A DNA stretch of 64,000 nt from Enterobacter sp. Cy-643 (GTDB lineage Bacteria > Pseudomonadota > Gammaproteobacteria > Enterobacterales > Enterobacteriaceae). Under the pieces are notes generated by a model. That model ran no database searches. It was not told the DNA's origin and was given only the letters and a program-made list of their open reading frames with translations. Positions within the stretch are counted from its first letter, which is position 1. Each line of letters opens with the position of its first letter. The translations under genes and the position numbers were made by a program. Shown here piece after piece: positions 43,937 to 53,478 of this stretch. Location of the stretch: positions 1,364,001 to 1,428,000 of the forward strand of contig NZ_VWWV01000001.1 in the NCBI RefSeq assembly GCF_011752815.1. The letters run 5' to 3'.

Positions 43937-44862
43937 ATGCCGATCATAGCACCAATACCCAGAACCGAACGACGTCTGATGCAGAAAACTATCCATAAAA
44001 CAAAGGACAAAAACCACGCCCGGCGACTCACCGCCATGCTGATGCTGCATCGTGGTGACACCGTCTGTCATGTTGCCAGAACGCTCTGCTGCGCCCGCTC
44101 ATCCATTGGTCGCTAGATTAACTGGTTCACGCAGTCTGGCGCAGAAGGTCTGAAATCATTACCGTCAGGACGTGGGAGACGCTGGCCGTTCGAACATATT
44201 TGCGCATTGCTGCGTGAGCTTGTTAAGCATTCTCCCGGTGATTTCGGTTATCAGCGTTCCCGCTGGAGTACCGAACTGCTGGCGATAAAAATCCGTGATG
44301 TCACCGGTTGTCCGCTACATGCTTCAACCATCCGTCGATGGTTGCCTACTGCCGGACTGGTATGGCGGAGAGCCGCGCCGACACTGCGTATCCGTGACCC
44401 ACACAAAGAAGAAAAAATGGTCGCTATTCTTGAAGCACTGGCGAAATGCTGTGCGAAAAACCCCGTGTTTTACGAAGATGAAGTGGATATTCACCTCAAT
44501 CCCAAAATTGGTGCAGACTGGCAGCTACGTGGGCAGCAAAAGCGCGTTGTCACGCCGGGTCAGAATGAAAAGTACTATCTTGCCGGTGCGCTGCACAGCG
44601 GTACGGGAAAAGTCAGCTACGTTGGTGGGAACAGTAAAGGTTCGTCCTTATTTATCAGTCTGTTAAAACACCTGAAAGCGACATACCGGCCGGCAAAAAC
44701 GATTAGGTCAATCATGTCGAACGGTTATGGCAGGCGCTTCATGAGACAGTAACCCGAAATCACCAATGCCGTTCAATGTGGCAACTGTTGAAAAAGGTTC
44801 GTCACTTTATGGATACTGTCAGCCCATTCCCCGGTGGGAAACATGGGCTGGCTAAAGTGTAG
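43937..44862 (+). pseudogene. Broken IS630 transposase
   Basis: The reading M-P-I-I-A-P-I-P-R-T-E-R-R-L-M-Q-K to G-G-K-H-G-L-A-K-V matches IS630 transposase from start to stop. It is interrupted by a TAG at 44114 (codon 60, normally Trp). A deletion of roughly 120 bp with a frameshift near 44710 removes the D-N-Y-I-I-H and S-P-W-V-N catalytic region. The middle (E-D-E-V-D-I-H-L-N-P-K-I-G) is intact as a 181-codon fragment. It lies between the two defence systems and cannot transpose by itself. Confidence 0.88.
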
Positions 44863-44990
44863 CGGTATTAGGATCAGTTATTTAGCTGTCAACAATTTCG
44901 ATTGGCTCCACTGTCGGACAATCATTATGTCAGTAGAAAGAGAACAATGATAAAAAAACAATATTGCCACTATTGACGCGAAAGAGCTTT

Positions 44991-45851
44991 TTAAAAAGAT
45001 TCATCATACTTTCGGTCGGGCGCTGATATTTTCCTCCATATCCAATTAAAAGTTCTTTTCTCAAGCAATGCATGAATAAATATGGACTCCCAATTGTTTT
45101 GACTTTGATGCCGCTTATCAAATGACCGTAGGTGGGAAAATAGAATATTCCTCAGTTCTTGCGGACTATTGATTCGATCTGCAAGAGTATATACTACCGA
45201 ACTTGGTGCGCGCTTCATTTCATAAAACCGCTCTCTGATAGTAGTAATCAATAAATCAGAGTCAACAATCTTTTCATAATGAAAAGCTAAGCCTTTAGCA
45301 TTCGATATTTTCTTTGGAGGATTGAATTCAAGATGTATTTCAATTGCACCATCATGATTTCTTATTTTAGCCGTGATAATCCGTTTGGAAAGTTTTTTTT
45401 CATATCTAGGATGTAATAATATTTCGTCAATATTACCCCCTACAGTAAATTTTCCTTTTTTTTGATTGCATTTGCAAATCGGAATTAAATTAGCACTTAA
45501 TATAGAATATTCCGGAAAAAATTCTTGGGGAAGAAAATGATCTATTTGGGTACTTAAATTAGCCCCACACATTGAACAACATTTTCCTGTATTTTTATTT
45601 CGCAATTCTTTTATGAAAGATAATTGTTCTCCTTTGCTCTTGTATAACTTTTTTATGCTTTCTCTTGCGTCATTTAGTCCAAGCATACCATTAATACTTA
45701 GCGCAGCGCCTTTGCATGAATAATATTCTTTATATCTCTCGATGAAAATGTTCAGATTATTTTCAATCAGCTTTGAACCGGAATAATTTGCATTCGCAAT
45801 TTTTGTGATTTTATCTATATCATTTTCAAGAGGTTGATTGAAATACTTCAT
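44991..45851 (-). CDS. HNH endonuclease, Septu PtuB-like
   Basis: A 286-residue protein with an HNH nuclease core: C-S-M-C-G (Cys92, Cys95), Q-I-D-H-F-L-P (Asp104-His105) and N-L-I-P-I-C-K-C-N (Asn121, Cys126, Cys128), the pattern of McrA/PtuB-type zinc-stabilised HNH enzymes. Its ATG overlaps the ATPase stop (ATGA), so the two are translationally coupled. In Septu systems PtuB cleaves DNA under control of the PtuA ATPase. Assignment to Septu rests on gene order and motifs. Confidence 0.8.
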   Translation of the reverse strand: MKYFNQPLENDIDKITKIANANYSGSKLIENNLNIFIERYKEYYSCKGAALSINGMLGLNDARESIKKLYKSKGEQLSFIKELRNKNTGKCCSMCGANLSTQIDHFLPQEFFPEYSILSANLIPICKCNQKKGKFTVGGNIDEILLHPRYEKKLSKRIITAKIRNHDGAIEIHLEFNPPKKISNAKGLAFHYEKIVDSDLLITTIRERFYEMKRAPSSVVYTLADRINSPQELRNILFSHLRSFDKRHQSQNNWESIFIHALLEKRTFNWIWRKISAPDRKYDESF

Positions 45852-47452
45852 TTCATCATGCCTCTTATAAGTGAAAGCATTTCAATTGAAAAAGAATCTC
45901 TATATAAGCCCTCAATTTCTTCAAAAGATCTGTGTTCTCTAATTACCTTTTTGGCTATTTCATTAACAAGCTTAGAGCGACTATTTTCTCCAAATATAAA
46001 TGATGATAATGAACCTAAGTTTGCACCTAATGTAGTCATTCCTGTTGTTTTTTGGACAACATTGTTTTTTTCATCCCTCTCTAGAATAATCACTTGGTCT
46101 TGAGGGACCTCTCGTACAATATAAACAGAGTGTGTTGATATTATTGAATATGAACCTGTGGCTGTCAATATTTTATGTAAAGCAGATATTATTAGCGATA
46201 TGAAGTTAGGATGTAAATGAGTTTCAGGCTCATCTATCAGTAAGAGACTCCCATTCTCGATGTGCATCGTCATATTGGTGATTATTTTTAGAAAGCTAAT
46301 CTCACCACTACTTAATTTAAACTCATTACCTTGAATAAGTCGAATTGGTTCAAGATCTTCTTGAACAGTACCCCAACCCAGGAGGCTATTATTTTCTTTT
46401 TGATCGTTTAAGAATTTAAGAGAATAATACTCCTTGGGTGAACTTCCTTTTAGATAAATTTCACCGTGATTAGTTAGCCCATTCAAAGATTCAGAGAAAA
46501 TTTCCCATCGTGACCTGCCAGCAATAGTTTCTTCGCTTCGGACAATGTCTAAAATGGTTTCAGTTGTGGTTTTTTTACTTCGCGTTTGATATGATCTTGT
46601 TGTTGGAAATGTTCTATAGTACGTTGCCGGATTTTTCCAATGTTCGGATGGGAATGAGCGCAACTCATGTCTAGGTGCGAATAATAAAATCCGGTTTACT
46701 TCTATTCTATCTCCATAAGATTTAGAGCCACTCAGAGCCATTTTTGCAATATTACTTAACGTCCTACTTTTCCCGTTACCATTACTGCCAATAATAGTTA
46801 TTATGTTTCGAGGGTGTTTTTTTTTATAAGAAAAATTAAAGCCAAGATTTATCCTGTTTAACTCTCCGTCATCAATATCAACCGAGAATTCTAATTCATT
46901 ATTTTTTATTTCTTGTGATTCTATTTCACCACTTATAAAATTTGAGTTTTTGAAGGCGTAATAACTCTCCGAGGTCCTTATTAAGGACGTTTGAAATATT
47001 TTGCTTTTAATAAATAGCCTAAATTTATTTAGATACTTTTTCTTATTCCGTATAGTGCTCAGGTCATTAATTTTAGTCAGAATAATGTCTGACTTTTCTT
47101 TTCCAACACATCGATGCAAATATCTGTAAGTCTCTAGGGACTGGCATTGCGAAAAATAAAGCACGTCATCATTTGGATATATTAGAGTGTCATTATTATT
47201 TGTTTTGTTAAAATACTCTACTAGAGTAAGTTCTTGATTGCTTCCTTTTACGTCGAGAATTGCTAGTTTTGTACGGAACTCAACCTTATCATCTTCAAAT
47301 TGTGCACGTATTAAAACCGAGGTGATTTTCCCAAAGTCATTAAAATTATCGTCACTTGGCGATATTAATATGTAATTGGTTTTCTTTGGGTTAACTGAAG
47401 TATAATCAAAGTAATTAATTGATTTACAGAATATTAACTCTACTGCATCCAT
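45848..47452 (-). CDS. ABC-type AAA ATPase, Septu PtuA-like
   Basis: A 534-residue ATPase of the OLD/RecF-SMC type: Walker A G-S-N-G-N-G-K-S (222-229), signature L-S-S-G-E (380-384), Walker B L-L-L-I-D-E-P-E (403-410) and H-loop S-T-H-S (His441). No TOPRIM nuclease is fused; the nuclease is the separate HNH partner. About 200 residues precede the P-loop, far longer than in a plain ABC ATPase, and I do not recognise this N-terminal domain. AAAGG lies upstream of the ATG at 47452. Confidence 0.8.
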   Translation of the reverse strand: MDAVELIFCKSINYFDYTSVNPKKTNYILISPSDDNFNDFGKITSVLIRAQFEDDKVEFRTKLAILDVKGSNQELTLVEYFNKTNNNDTLIYPNDDVLYFSQCQSLETYRYLHRCVGKEKSDIILTKINDLSTIRNKKKYLNKFRLFIKSKIFQTSLIRTSESYYAFKNSNFISGEIESQEIKNNELEFSVDIDDGELNRINLGFNFSYKKKHPRNIITIIGSNGNGKSRTLSNIAKMALSGSKSYGDRIEVNRILLFAPRHELRSFPSEHWKNPATYYRTFPTTRSYQTRSKKTTTETILDIVRSEETIAGRSRWEIFSESLNGLTNHGEIYLKGSSPKEYYSLKFLNDQKENNSLLGWGTVQEDLEPIRLIQGNEFKLSSGEISFLKIITNMTMHIENGSLLLIDEPETHLHPNFISLIISALHKILTATGSYSIISTHSVYIVREVPQDQVIILERDEKNNVVQKTTGMTTLGANLGSLSSFIFGENSRSKLVNEIAKKVIREHRSFEEIEGLYRDSFSIEMLSLIRGMMK

Positions 47453-48094
47453 TATTTATACCTTTATGTTTTATTGGCCAGGCAGAAGATTGAAAATCTC
47501 ATTTAACAAGGTAATTGTTAGCCTCTTATATTAACCCCTATTTTGAGATGAAAAGTTTCATCACAATGTCTAAGTTCTTTATAGATAAATTGAATTGGCG
47601 CTCGCTTCACACAACTCGGTCTACTTAGATCTCATTCAAATAGATAGAACTATCTTGCTGGACTAAAACGCCTCAGACAAGGCGAACCAACCTTGACAAC
47701 GCTACCGCCCTCAGATGAATTAGTTCTGATTAGCTTTTGTGGTGCATCTAAATGTTACAGAAAATCATAAATTACTCAAGTAAACAATCAGATGCCCCCT
47801 AAATACTCATGTGCTTGGTTACGCGATTAAGGTGGAAAATGGTGAAGCCGAGTAAGCTGCTAGGAAATGCTCATAAGACGCGCATTCCCTGTTAGTTCAT
47901 AAATGCTTTTGGAGATTAATTCATTTTTTTCTAAAAAAACACAATTAAAACAATTTGATATGAGTCATCACCTCATGAACTGGATTTTTACTAAACATAA
48001 GTTAAATTAAATTTGTAAGTGTGCGACTTCACACACCACAGCCACAGACCTATGCATTATCCTCAGAATACTTGTATACCCTCCCCGATTTGCA
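47453..48094. other. AT-rich spacer at the right side of the island
   Basis: No gene, transposase relic or clear terminal repeat is visible in these 640 bp. The promoter of the PtuA/B-like operon must lie near 47460-47600. ATGAG-N7-CTCAT (around 47960) is a small inverted repeat. The right boundary of the island is probably in or just after this stretch, because the next gene is again more balanced in base composition. Confidence 0.4.
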
Positions 48095-48703
48095 TCACAG
48101 CTTTGTCAGCCACACATGGTCCAGGTGCTGATGCTCAAGGCAGCTCTGCAGCCATAAACACTCCGACGGCGACAGTCTCGGTGCAGCCCTGAAGAAATCC
48201 ACTTTATCTTTCGCACGACTGTACTTTGCTTTAAACAGCAGTACCGCGGAAGGATTCAGGTAAGGTATGCCGGTAGTCGTCACGCCAACCATTTCGTCCC
48301 TGTGACGTTTGATTTGACGATCGCGTTTGTAGACCCAGTTTTCTGGCGTGCCCGGTTCCAGCATCATATCTGCGCGCCAGTATCCTGCGGACCGATCAAA
48401 ACACCAGATTTGAGAGATATACACTCCAGGTGCCAGGCCCTCAGCCAGCCTGGTGAGTACACCGTCATTCACGGAGAAAAATTCCATACCTGCGAGTGCC
48501 TGCCGGAAAACAGAGAAATCCTCGCGTAAAATTGTAAACTCGATATCTTCATGCTCACGAGTCTTTGCGCCGTGCCAGAGATCCAGCGCCCACCCGCCGA
48601 CTACGCACCAGGGCTTTGAAACATAGCCGAGCCTACACGCTAGCTCGTCAGGGTTCCAGGACTCCCAGCAGTTCTGGTTCGGAATAGACTTTTTATCATT
48701 CAT
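48095..48703 (-). CDS. Nucleotidyltransferase-fold protein (aminoglycoside nucleotidyltransferase-like)
   Basis: A 202-residue protein. It has the nucleotidyltransferase pattern V-V-G-G-W-A-L-D-L-W-H-G, then R-E-H-E-D-I-E (acidic metal-binding pair), as in ANT(2'')/LinB-type enzymes and related uncharacterised chromosomal proteins. Resistance is not implied: the family is broad and no integron or resistance context is present. It stands alone on the minus strand between the island and the two-component system. Confidence 0.75.
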   Translation of the reverse strand: MNDKKSIPNQNCWESWNPDELACRLGYVSKPWCVVGGWALDLWHGAKTREHEDIEFTILREDFSVFRQALAGMEFFSVNDGVLTRLAEGLAPGVYISQIWCFDRSAGYWRADMMLEPGTPENWVYKRDRQIKRHRDEMVGVTTTGIPYLNPSAVLLFKAKYSRAKDKVDFFRAAPRLSPSECLWLQSCLEHQHLDHVWLTKL

Positions 48704-49210
48704 TTAAAGGCCACCTTGTGCAGGTTCTGCCTGAGTATGATTGCCCGAGTCGGCCTATGCATATATTGCTGCCGGCGGGGCTCAGGCCCACGGTTAAAAT
48801 AAGAAGTTTCATTGAGTCCCTTAGGCATGAATTTGGCTAACAATACGCCTGGCTTCATAATCTCGCTCGCCGGGTAAATAGCATCCCCAATCGGATTCAG
48901 CTATTTATCCGCAGGGAATTGAAAATAGTTATCGGCGCAGAATAATATTTCATTTAAAAAATAAATTACACTTTTCCTTTTATCCGCCGACACTCACTGA
49001 GAATACACCTCTTCGTTTTATTATAAATCACAAATTATTATTCCAATATCAGGGGGCAGCGATTTTACTGTAGTCAAAGGATATAATTTATGTAGGGGGA
49101 TCCTGACTAAATTAAACATTGCCAACAAGCACTTATCACTCTATTATTTTGAAAATAATTAAATGATTGGATCGCATTATCAGCCGTAAATAAACTCACA
49201 GGATTATATT
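48704..49210. promoter_or_regulatory. Long regulatory region upstream of the response regulator gene
   Basis: No gene is seen. The region turns AT-rich toward the regulator gene. It contains TAAATAGC (48875-48882) and GCTATTTA (48900-48907) as an 8-bp inverted repeat, the composite motif at 49068-49100, and a TATAAT (49082-49087) inside that motif. Such a long leader is usual for regulators under silencing or autoregulation. Confidence 0.5.
49068..49100 (+). promoter_or_regulatory. Composite motif CTGTAGTC-N14-ATGTAGGGGGA, copy 1
   Basis: CTGTAGTC (49068-49075), 14 bases, ATGTAGGGGGA (49090-49100). The same two blocks with the same spacing recur on the minus strand at 57502-57470 between wza and the fimbrial operon. 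The spacers differ in sequence, so the blocks themselves are what is conserved. Likely bound by the adjacent response regulator. Confidence 0.7.
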
Positions 49211-49834
49211 ATGAAGGATGTTCTTATTGTTGATGACCATCCGGTTGTTCGCATGGCGGTCAGGCTGCTGCTTGAAAAAGACAATATGGTAGTTTGCGCA
49301 GAGACGGACGACGGTCTGGAGGCGCTGGCGCTCACCAGAAAATACTCGCCTGAGCTGATTATTCTGGATATCGATATGCCCTCCCTGAATGGGATAGATC
49401 TCGTTTTACGCCTTCGCAATAACGGCTTCACGGGCGGGATTCTGGTATTAAGCGGCAAAGATCTCGAACATTATGTGAAGCGCTGTGTCAATGCCGGTGC
49501 CGACGGTTTTATCAGTAAACGCAATAACCTGACGGAGCTGCAGGACGCGGTGCGCGCCATTAAAGGTGGGTATGGCTTTTTCCCGCTCAATCGTGGACGT
49601 CAGAGCTCGGCCGGCGGGGAACTTAGCGATCAGCAAAAAATGTCCAGCCTCTCTACCCGGGAGCTGCAGGTATTAACTTTACTGGCCCGCGGTATGAAGG
49701 TGGTTGATATTTCGAAGGTGATGAATATCAGCGATAAAACAGTCAGCACCTATAAGAGCCGGGTATTAGAAAAGCTGGAATTAGAAAACATGATTGAACT
49801 CTACGAATTTACCCAGCGGAATAATATCGACTAA
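49211..49834 (+). CDS. EvgA/BvgA-like NarL-family response regulator
   Basis: A 207-residue response regulator. The receiver domain (1-120) has the acidic pair D8-D9, phospho-acceptor Asp53 in L-D-I-D-M-P and Lys in S-K-R-N. A LuxR-type HTH occupies about 145-203 (L-S-T-R-E-L-Q-V-L-T-L-L-A-R-G-M, S-D-K-T-V-S-T-Y-K-S-R-V). The whole sequence follows E. coli EvgA closely in layout, including the C-terminal F-x-Q-R-N. It is 7 bp before the hybrid kinase gene, its obvious partner. Confidence 0.9.
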   Translation: MKDVLIVDDHPVVRMAVRLLLEKDNMVVCAETDDGLEALALTRKYSPELIILDIDMPSLNGIDLVLRLRNNGFTGGILVLSGKDLEHYVKRCVNAGADGFISKRNNLTELQDAVRAIKGGYGFFPLNRGRQSSAGGELSDQQKMSSLSTRELQVLTLLARGMKVVDISKVMNISDKTVSTYKSRVLEKLELENMIELYEFTQRNNID

Positions 49835-49841
49835 TACCCTC

Positions 49842-52800
49842 ATGCCCCGTTTACTCGTTTTATTTGCGCTGTTTCTCGGCCTTAACTTTGCCGGTCTCCG
49901 GGCCGAGACGGCCTCCCCCATGCGCCTGCACAGCAGGGAACCCTGGACGGCGTTAACCTTCTCTCTCGCAGACAGCGACTGGCGTTGGCTCGGGGAAAAA
50001 AGAGAGTTAAAGGTAGGTGTCTATGGGCCAGAGAACCCGCCTTTTGGCCTGGTGGTGGATAACGACACGCTGGAAGGCCTTTCCAGCGATTATACCGCGC
50101 TGATCCTCCAGTCTCTTGGCCTGCGTTTCCAGATTGTCTATTACGCCGACAGAGCGCACGCGCTAAACGCCCTGTCCAACGGCGAAAGCGATTTGCTCAT
50201 CGATGACGGAGGGGGTCAGCGCCAGCCGGACCACGCTCTATTACAAAGCCGCCAGTTTGTGGCCGATCATCCGGTGCTGGTATCCCGGGAAACCTCGATG
50301 TCGGATCTTGATCCGCTGCCCGCCGGAAGCAAAATAGCCATGGCCGATGGCTATCTGAGCGACAGCTGGGTTGAAGCCAGCTATCCGGGAATCCGCATCA
50401 TGCGTTTTCCCTCGGCCCAAAGCGCGCTGGCCTCAGTCGCCTTTGGCGAGAATGATTACTTTATTGGCAATCTGATATCCGCCAGCTATCTCATTGAACG
50501 CAACTATGCCTCTACGCTGTCGGTCGTCAATGTCTTTAAAGATCAAAACACCGGCCCACGCTTTATTTTTTCAGCGGACAATGCCCCCCTCCAGCGGAGT
50601 ATTGACACCGCCCTGGACGCGATGACACCGCGGCAGCACGAGCTAATCTTTGCCCACTGGAGCCAGGGTCTTGGGGTATGGAAACCTGCCGCCCGGCTTC
50701 AGCTCACGGACAAAGAGCGACGCTGGCTTGACCAGCATAAAGCGCTACGCGTGGTGGTCAATTCCATGGAAGCCCCTTTCACCCTCAGCGACAGCCGAAA
50801 CCGGTTTAACGGCATGGCGGCCGACCTTTTGCGTTTGATCCATTTACGCACTGGCATCAACTTCACGATGGTTGAAGCCGCTACGCTGAGCGGAATGGTG
50901 GCCATGGTTCAGCATCATGAAGCCGATTTTATCGGCTCCCTGCCCTTCAGCCCCGGGCGGGAAGACAAAGTGCTTTTTACCCGGCCCTACGCCCGCCCGC
51001 CTTATGTGATGGTCAGCCAGAACACGCTGACGACCCCAATGACGCTGGCGGCCACCCGGACCCTGGCCATTACCCCTGACCACGCCCTGACCACCTGGCT
51101 AAGTAAAAATTACCCAAAAATCAAACTGATCGTCGTTGAAAATACCAGCATTGCCCTGCAAATGGTTGATGAAGGGCGCGTGGATGGCGCGGTGAATAAT
51201 TTGATTGCCGCCCGCTATATGATTGATCGCTATTTCCGGGGCCGGCTCACAATAGCCACCCGACTGGGGGAAGAGCCGGCCCGTATTGCCTTTGGCGTAG
51301 CGCGGGATAACCCCGAGTTACTGAGTATTTTAAATAAGGCGCTGGCGGCGATCCCTCCCCGGGATATCTCGCAGCTGGCCACCAAATGGCAGGGGACGCC
51401 GGATATCAAGCTTGAAACCTGGCTCACCTACCGGCGTGAGTTTTACTGGCTGGCCGGGATATTAGCCCTTCTGGGGCTTACGTCGGCATTCTGGAATTAC
51501 CACCTGCACCGGGCGGTGCGCCTGCGAAAAGAGGCTCAGGTGAGCCTCCAGCAACAGGCCACGTTTCTTGAAACCTTATTTAACGGTACGCCGGTGCCCG
51601 TCTGCGTGATTAATACGGCCGGGAAGCTGATCAACCACAACCCCGCCTGGGAACAGTTCTTCCGTCATAACGCGGACGCTGTCCACGCGCTGCAGCCCTC
51701 CTCCGCTGGCCATCCTCTGCACACCATTTATCAGACACAGGCGGCGCAATCAGGCGACGGCGGATACTGTCTGGTTCCTCAGCGCGGGAAGATCAATAAC
51801 GGTGTAGAAGATCGCGACGTGATCTATCAGTTTGAGGCTTTTTGCGACGCGCGCGGCAGCATAACCGGGCTAATTTGCAGCTGGCAGGATATTACCGACC
51901 ACCAGCGGCTGCTGGCCGACCTCTCCCTGGCCCGCGAGCATGCCGAACAGGCAAATCGAACGAAAAGTACCTTCCTCGCCACCATGAGCCACGAAATTCG
52001 AACCCCGATCAGCGCTATTATTGGCCTGCTGGAGCTGGCGGTGACCCAGCATCACCGGCAAGAAGATCACGAGTCGGTGCGGGTGGCTTATGAATCCTCG
52101 CTGTCGCTGATGGGGCTGATTGGCGACATTCTGGATATGGCTAAAATTGAGTCCGGCAAGCTGGAACTGTCCCCGGAGTGGGTGCGGTTTGATGCGCTCA
52201 CCGCGCCGGTTGTTCGGGTTTTTGAGGGACTGTCGCGGCAAAAAGGACTCCGCCTGCATCACCAGGTTGATATCCTGCACCCGGACGAACTGCTGCTGGA
52301 TCCGATGCGTTTGCGGCAAATTCTCTCCAATCTGATCGGCAACGCCATTAAATTCACCAGCCACGGCTCCGTTGAGGTACAGGTGCATTGTTTACCCGGG
52401 CGGCACGAGCAGGCGATACTCGAAATGGTGGTGACCGATACCGGGATTGGCATTAGCGAGGCGGAACAGCGGCTGATCTTCAACCCCTACGAACAGTCAG
52501 AGGCGGGCAAAAAACAGAGCGGTACCGGACTGGGTCTGGCTATTTGCGAGCAGCTGGTAGCGATGATGAACGGGACGATACAGCTGCGCAGTAAGCCTAA
52601 ACGCGGTACCCGCATCTGCGTGCGTATTCCGGTTCTGACCCGAGAGACGAAAATCCTGCCAGGGCAAAACGCGCCGCTGCCGGGAAACAGCTCTCTGCCG
52701 TTGACCATTCTGACGGTAGACGATCACCCGGCGAACCGCCTGCTGCTGAAACGCCAGTTAACGCGGCTGGGACACACCGTGATTGAAGCTGAAAACGGCG

Positions 52801-53453
52801 AACAGGCCCTCACGCTCTGGCACCAGCACAATATTCAGCTGGTGATCACCGACTGTAATATGCCGGTGATGGACGGGTTTGAACTGACGCGGCGGCTTCG
52901 TAATCAGCAGCCTGGCGGCCTGACTATCATGGGGCTAACGGCCAACGCTCAGCCGGAGGAACGCGTCCGCTGCCTGGCGGCCGGCATGGACAAATGCCTG
53001 TTTAAACCGTTGCGTTTGCCTCAGCTGGAAGCGTTACTTGCCGGGATCCCTCGCCTTTCGGGCGCAGCTCAGTGGCAGCCGGATACCCTGAGTACGCTGC
53101 TGGATATACGCGCCCTGCGCGAACTTGTGCATGATGATGACGAGATGTTAACCCGATTACTGTGTACCACGCGTGACGAAAATCTGCGTGATATTCAGGT
53201 GGCGGGACTCTGTTTCGATGAAGATGACCTGCCGGGGATGACCCGCAGTTTACACCGGATGGCGGGTTCAGCGCGGATCATTGGGGCAATAAAGGTTGCG
53301 ACCCTGTGCGCTAACCTGGAAAAGCGCTGCGGGCAACCTGGGGGCTATGCCATTGAGGCACAAACGCTGGATGCCGTGCTCGGGGAGGTACAGACGCTGA
53401 ACCAGGCGATAGATAATTTTATCGCGGCGCAGCCAACGATGAAAAGGCGGTGA
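49842..53453 (+). CDS. EvgS/BvgS-like hybrid sensor histidine kinase
   Basis: About 1,203 residues. After a signal segment come two periplasmic Venus-flytrap domains (about 45-280 and 300-530), one membrane helix (about 533-555), a PAS-like domain (575-690), histidine kinase with His717 in S-H-E-I-R-T-P and G-T-G-L-G-L, a receiver with Asp1004 in T-D-C-N-M-P, and an Hpt domain with His1138 in L-H-R-M-A-G-S. All phosphorelay residues of an unorthodox kinase are present. The start at 49842 is the first Met that exposes the signal peptide. Ligand unknown. Confidence 0.92.
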   Translation: MPRLLVLFALFLGLNFAGLRAETASPMRLHSREPWTALTFSLADSDWRWLGEKRELKVGVYGPENPPFGLVVDNDTLEGLSSDYTALILQSLGLRFQIVYYADRAHALNALSNGESDLLIDDGGGQRQPDHALLQSRQFVADHPVLVSRETSMSDLDPLPAGSKIAMADGYLSDSWVEASYPGIRIMRFPSAQSALASVAFGENDYFIGNLISASYLIERNYASTLSVVNVFKDQNTGPRFIFSADNAPLQRSIDTALDAMTPRQHELIFAHWSQGLGVWKPAARLQLTDKERRWLDQHKALRVVVNSMEAPFTLSDSRNRFNGMAADLLRLIHLRTGINFTMVEAATLSGMVAMVQHHEADFIGSLPFSPGREDKVLFTRPYARPPYVMVSQNTLTTPMTLAATRTLAITPDHALTTWLSKNYPKIKLIVVENTSIALQMVDEGRVDGAVNNLIAARYMIDRYFRGRLTIATRLGEEPARIAFGVARDNPELLSILNKALAAIPPRDISQLATKWQGTPDIKLETWLTYRREFYWLAGILALLGLTSAFWNYHLHRAVRLRKEAQVSLQQQATFLETLFNGTPVPVCVINTAGKLINHNPAWEQFFRHNADAVHALQPSSAGHPLHTIYQTQAAQSGDGGYCLVPQRGKINNGVEDRDVIYQFEAFCDARGSITGLICSWQDITDHQRLLADLSLAREHAEQANRTKSTFLATMSHEIRTPISAIIGLLELAVTQHHRQEDHESVRVAYESSLSLMGLIGDILDMAKIESGKLELSPEWVRFDALTAPVVRVFEGLSRQKGLRLHHQVDILHPDELLLDPMRLRQILSNLIGNAIKFTSHGSVEVQVHCLPGRHEQAILEMVVTDTGIGISEAEQRLIFNPYEQSEAGKKQSGTGLGLAICEQLVAMMNGTIQLRSKPKRGTRICVRIPVLTRETKILPGQNAPLPGNSSLPLTILTVDDHPANRLLLKRQLTRLGHTVIEAENGEQALTLWHQHNIQLVITDCNMPVMDGFELTRRLRNQQPGGLTIMGLTANAQPEERVRCLAAGMDKCLFKPLRLPQLEALLAGIPRLSGAAQWQPDTLSTLLDIRALRELVHDDDEMLTRLLCTTRDENLRDIQVAGLCFDEDDLPGMTRSLHRMAGSARIIGAIKVATLCANLEKRCGQPGGYAIEAQTLDAVLGEVQTLNQAIDNFIAAQPTMKRR

Positions 53454-53478
53454 GAGCTGGCTCCCCCGCCGGGTTCTC

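Larger units (their letters stand above)
28350..48094. mobile_element. Genomic island with three-recombinase module and defence cargo (approximate limits)
   Basis: The span is AT-rich compared with both sides. It starts with three tandem tyrosine recombinase genes and carries two probable anti-phage systems, an Xre regulator, an intact IS3 and relics of IS3 and IS630. No tRNA target, long terminal repeats or target duplication could be recognised, so limits are set by composition and gene content only. The architecture recalls RIT elements, Tn554 (tnpA-tnpB-tnpC) and the gamma-mobile-trio islands; which of these it belongs to cannot be settled here. Confidence 0.6.

Noticed and set aside
28618..48048. 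CAGCCACAGA occurs at 28618-28627 and 48039-48048, near both edges of the island, as a possible attachment-site repeat
   Set aside because: Only 10 bp long; a match of this size between two 600-700 bp segments is expected by chance almost half of the time.
48095..48703. Aminoglycoside or lincosamide resistance gene
   Set aside because: Only the general nucleotidyltransferase fold is visible and there is no resistance-gene context.
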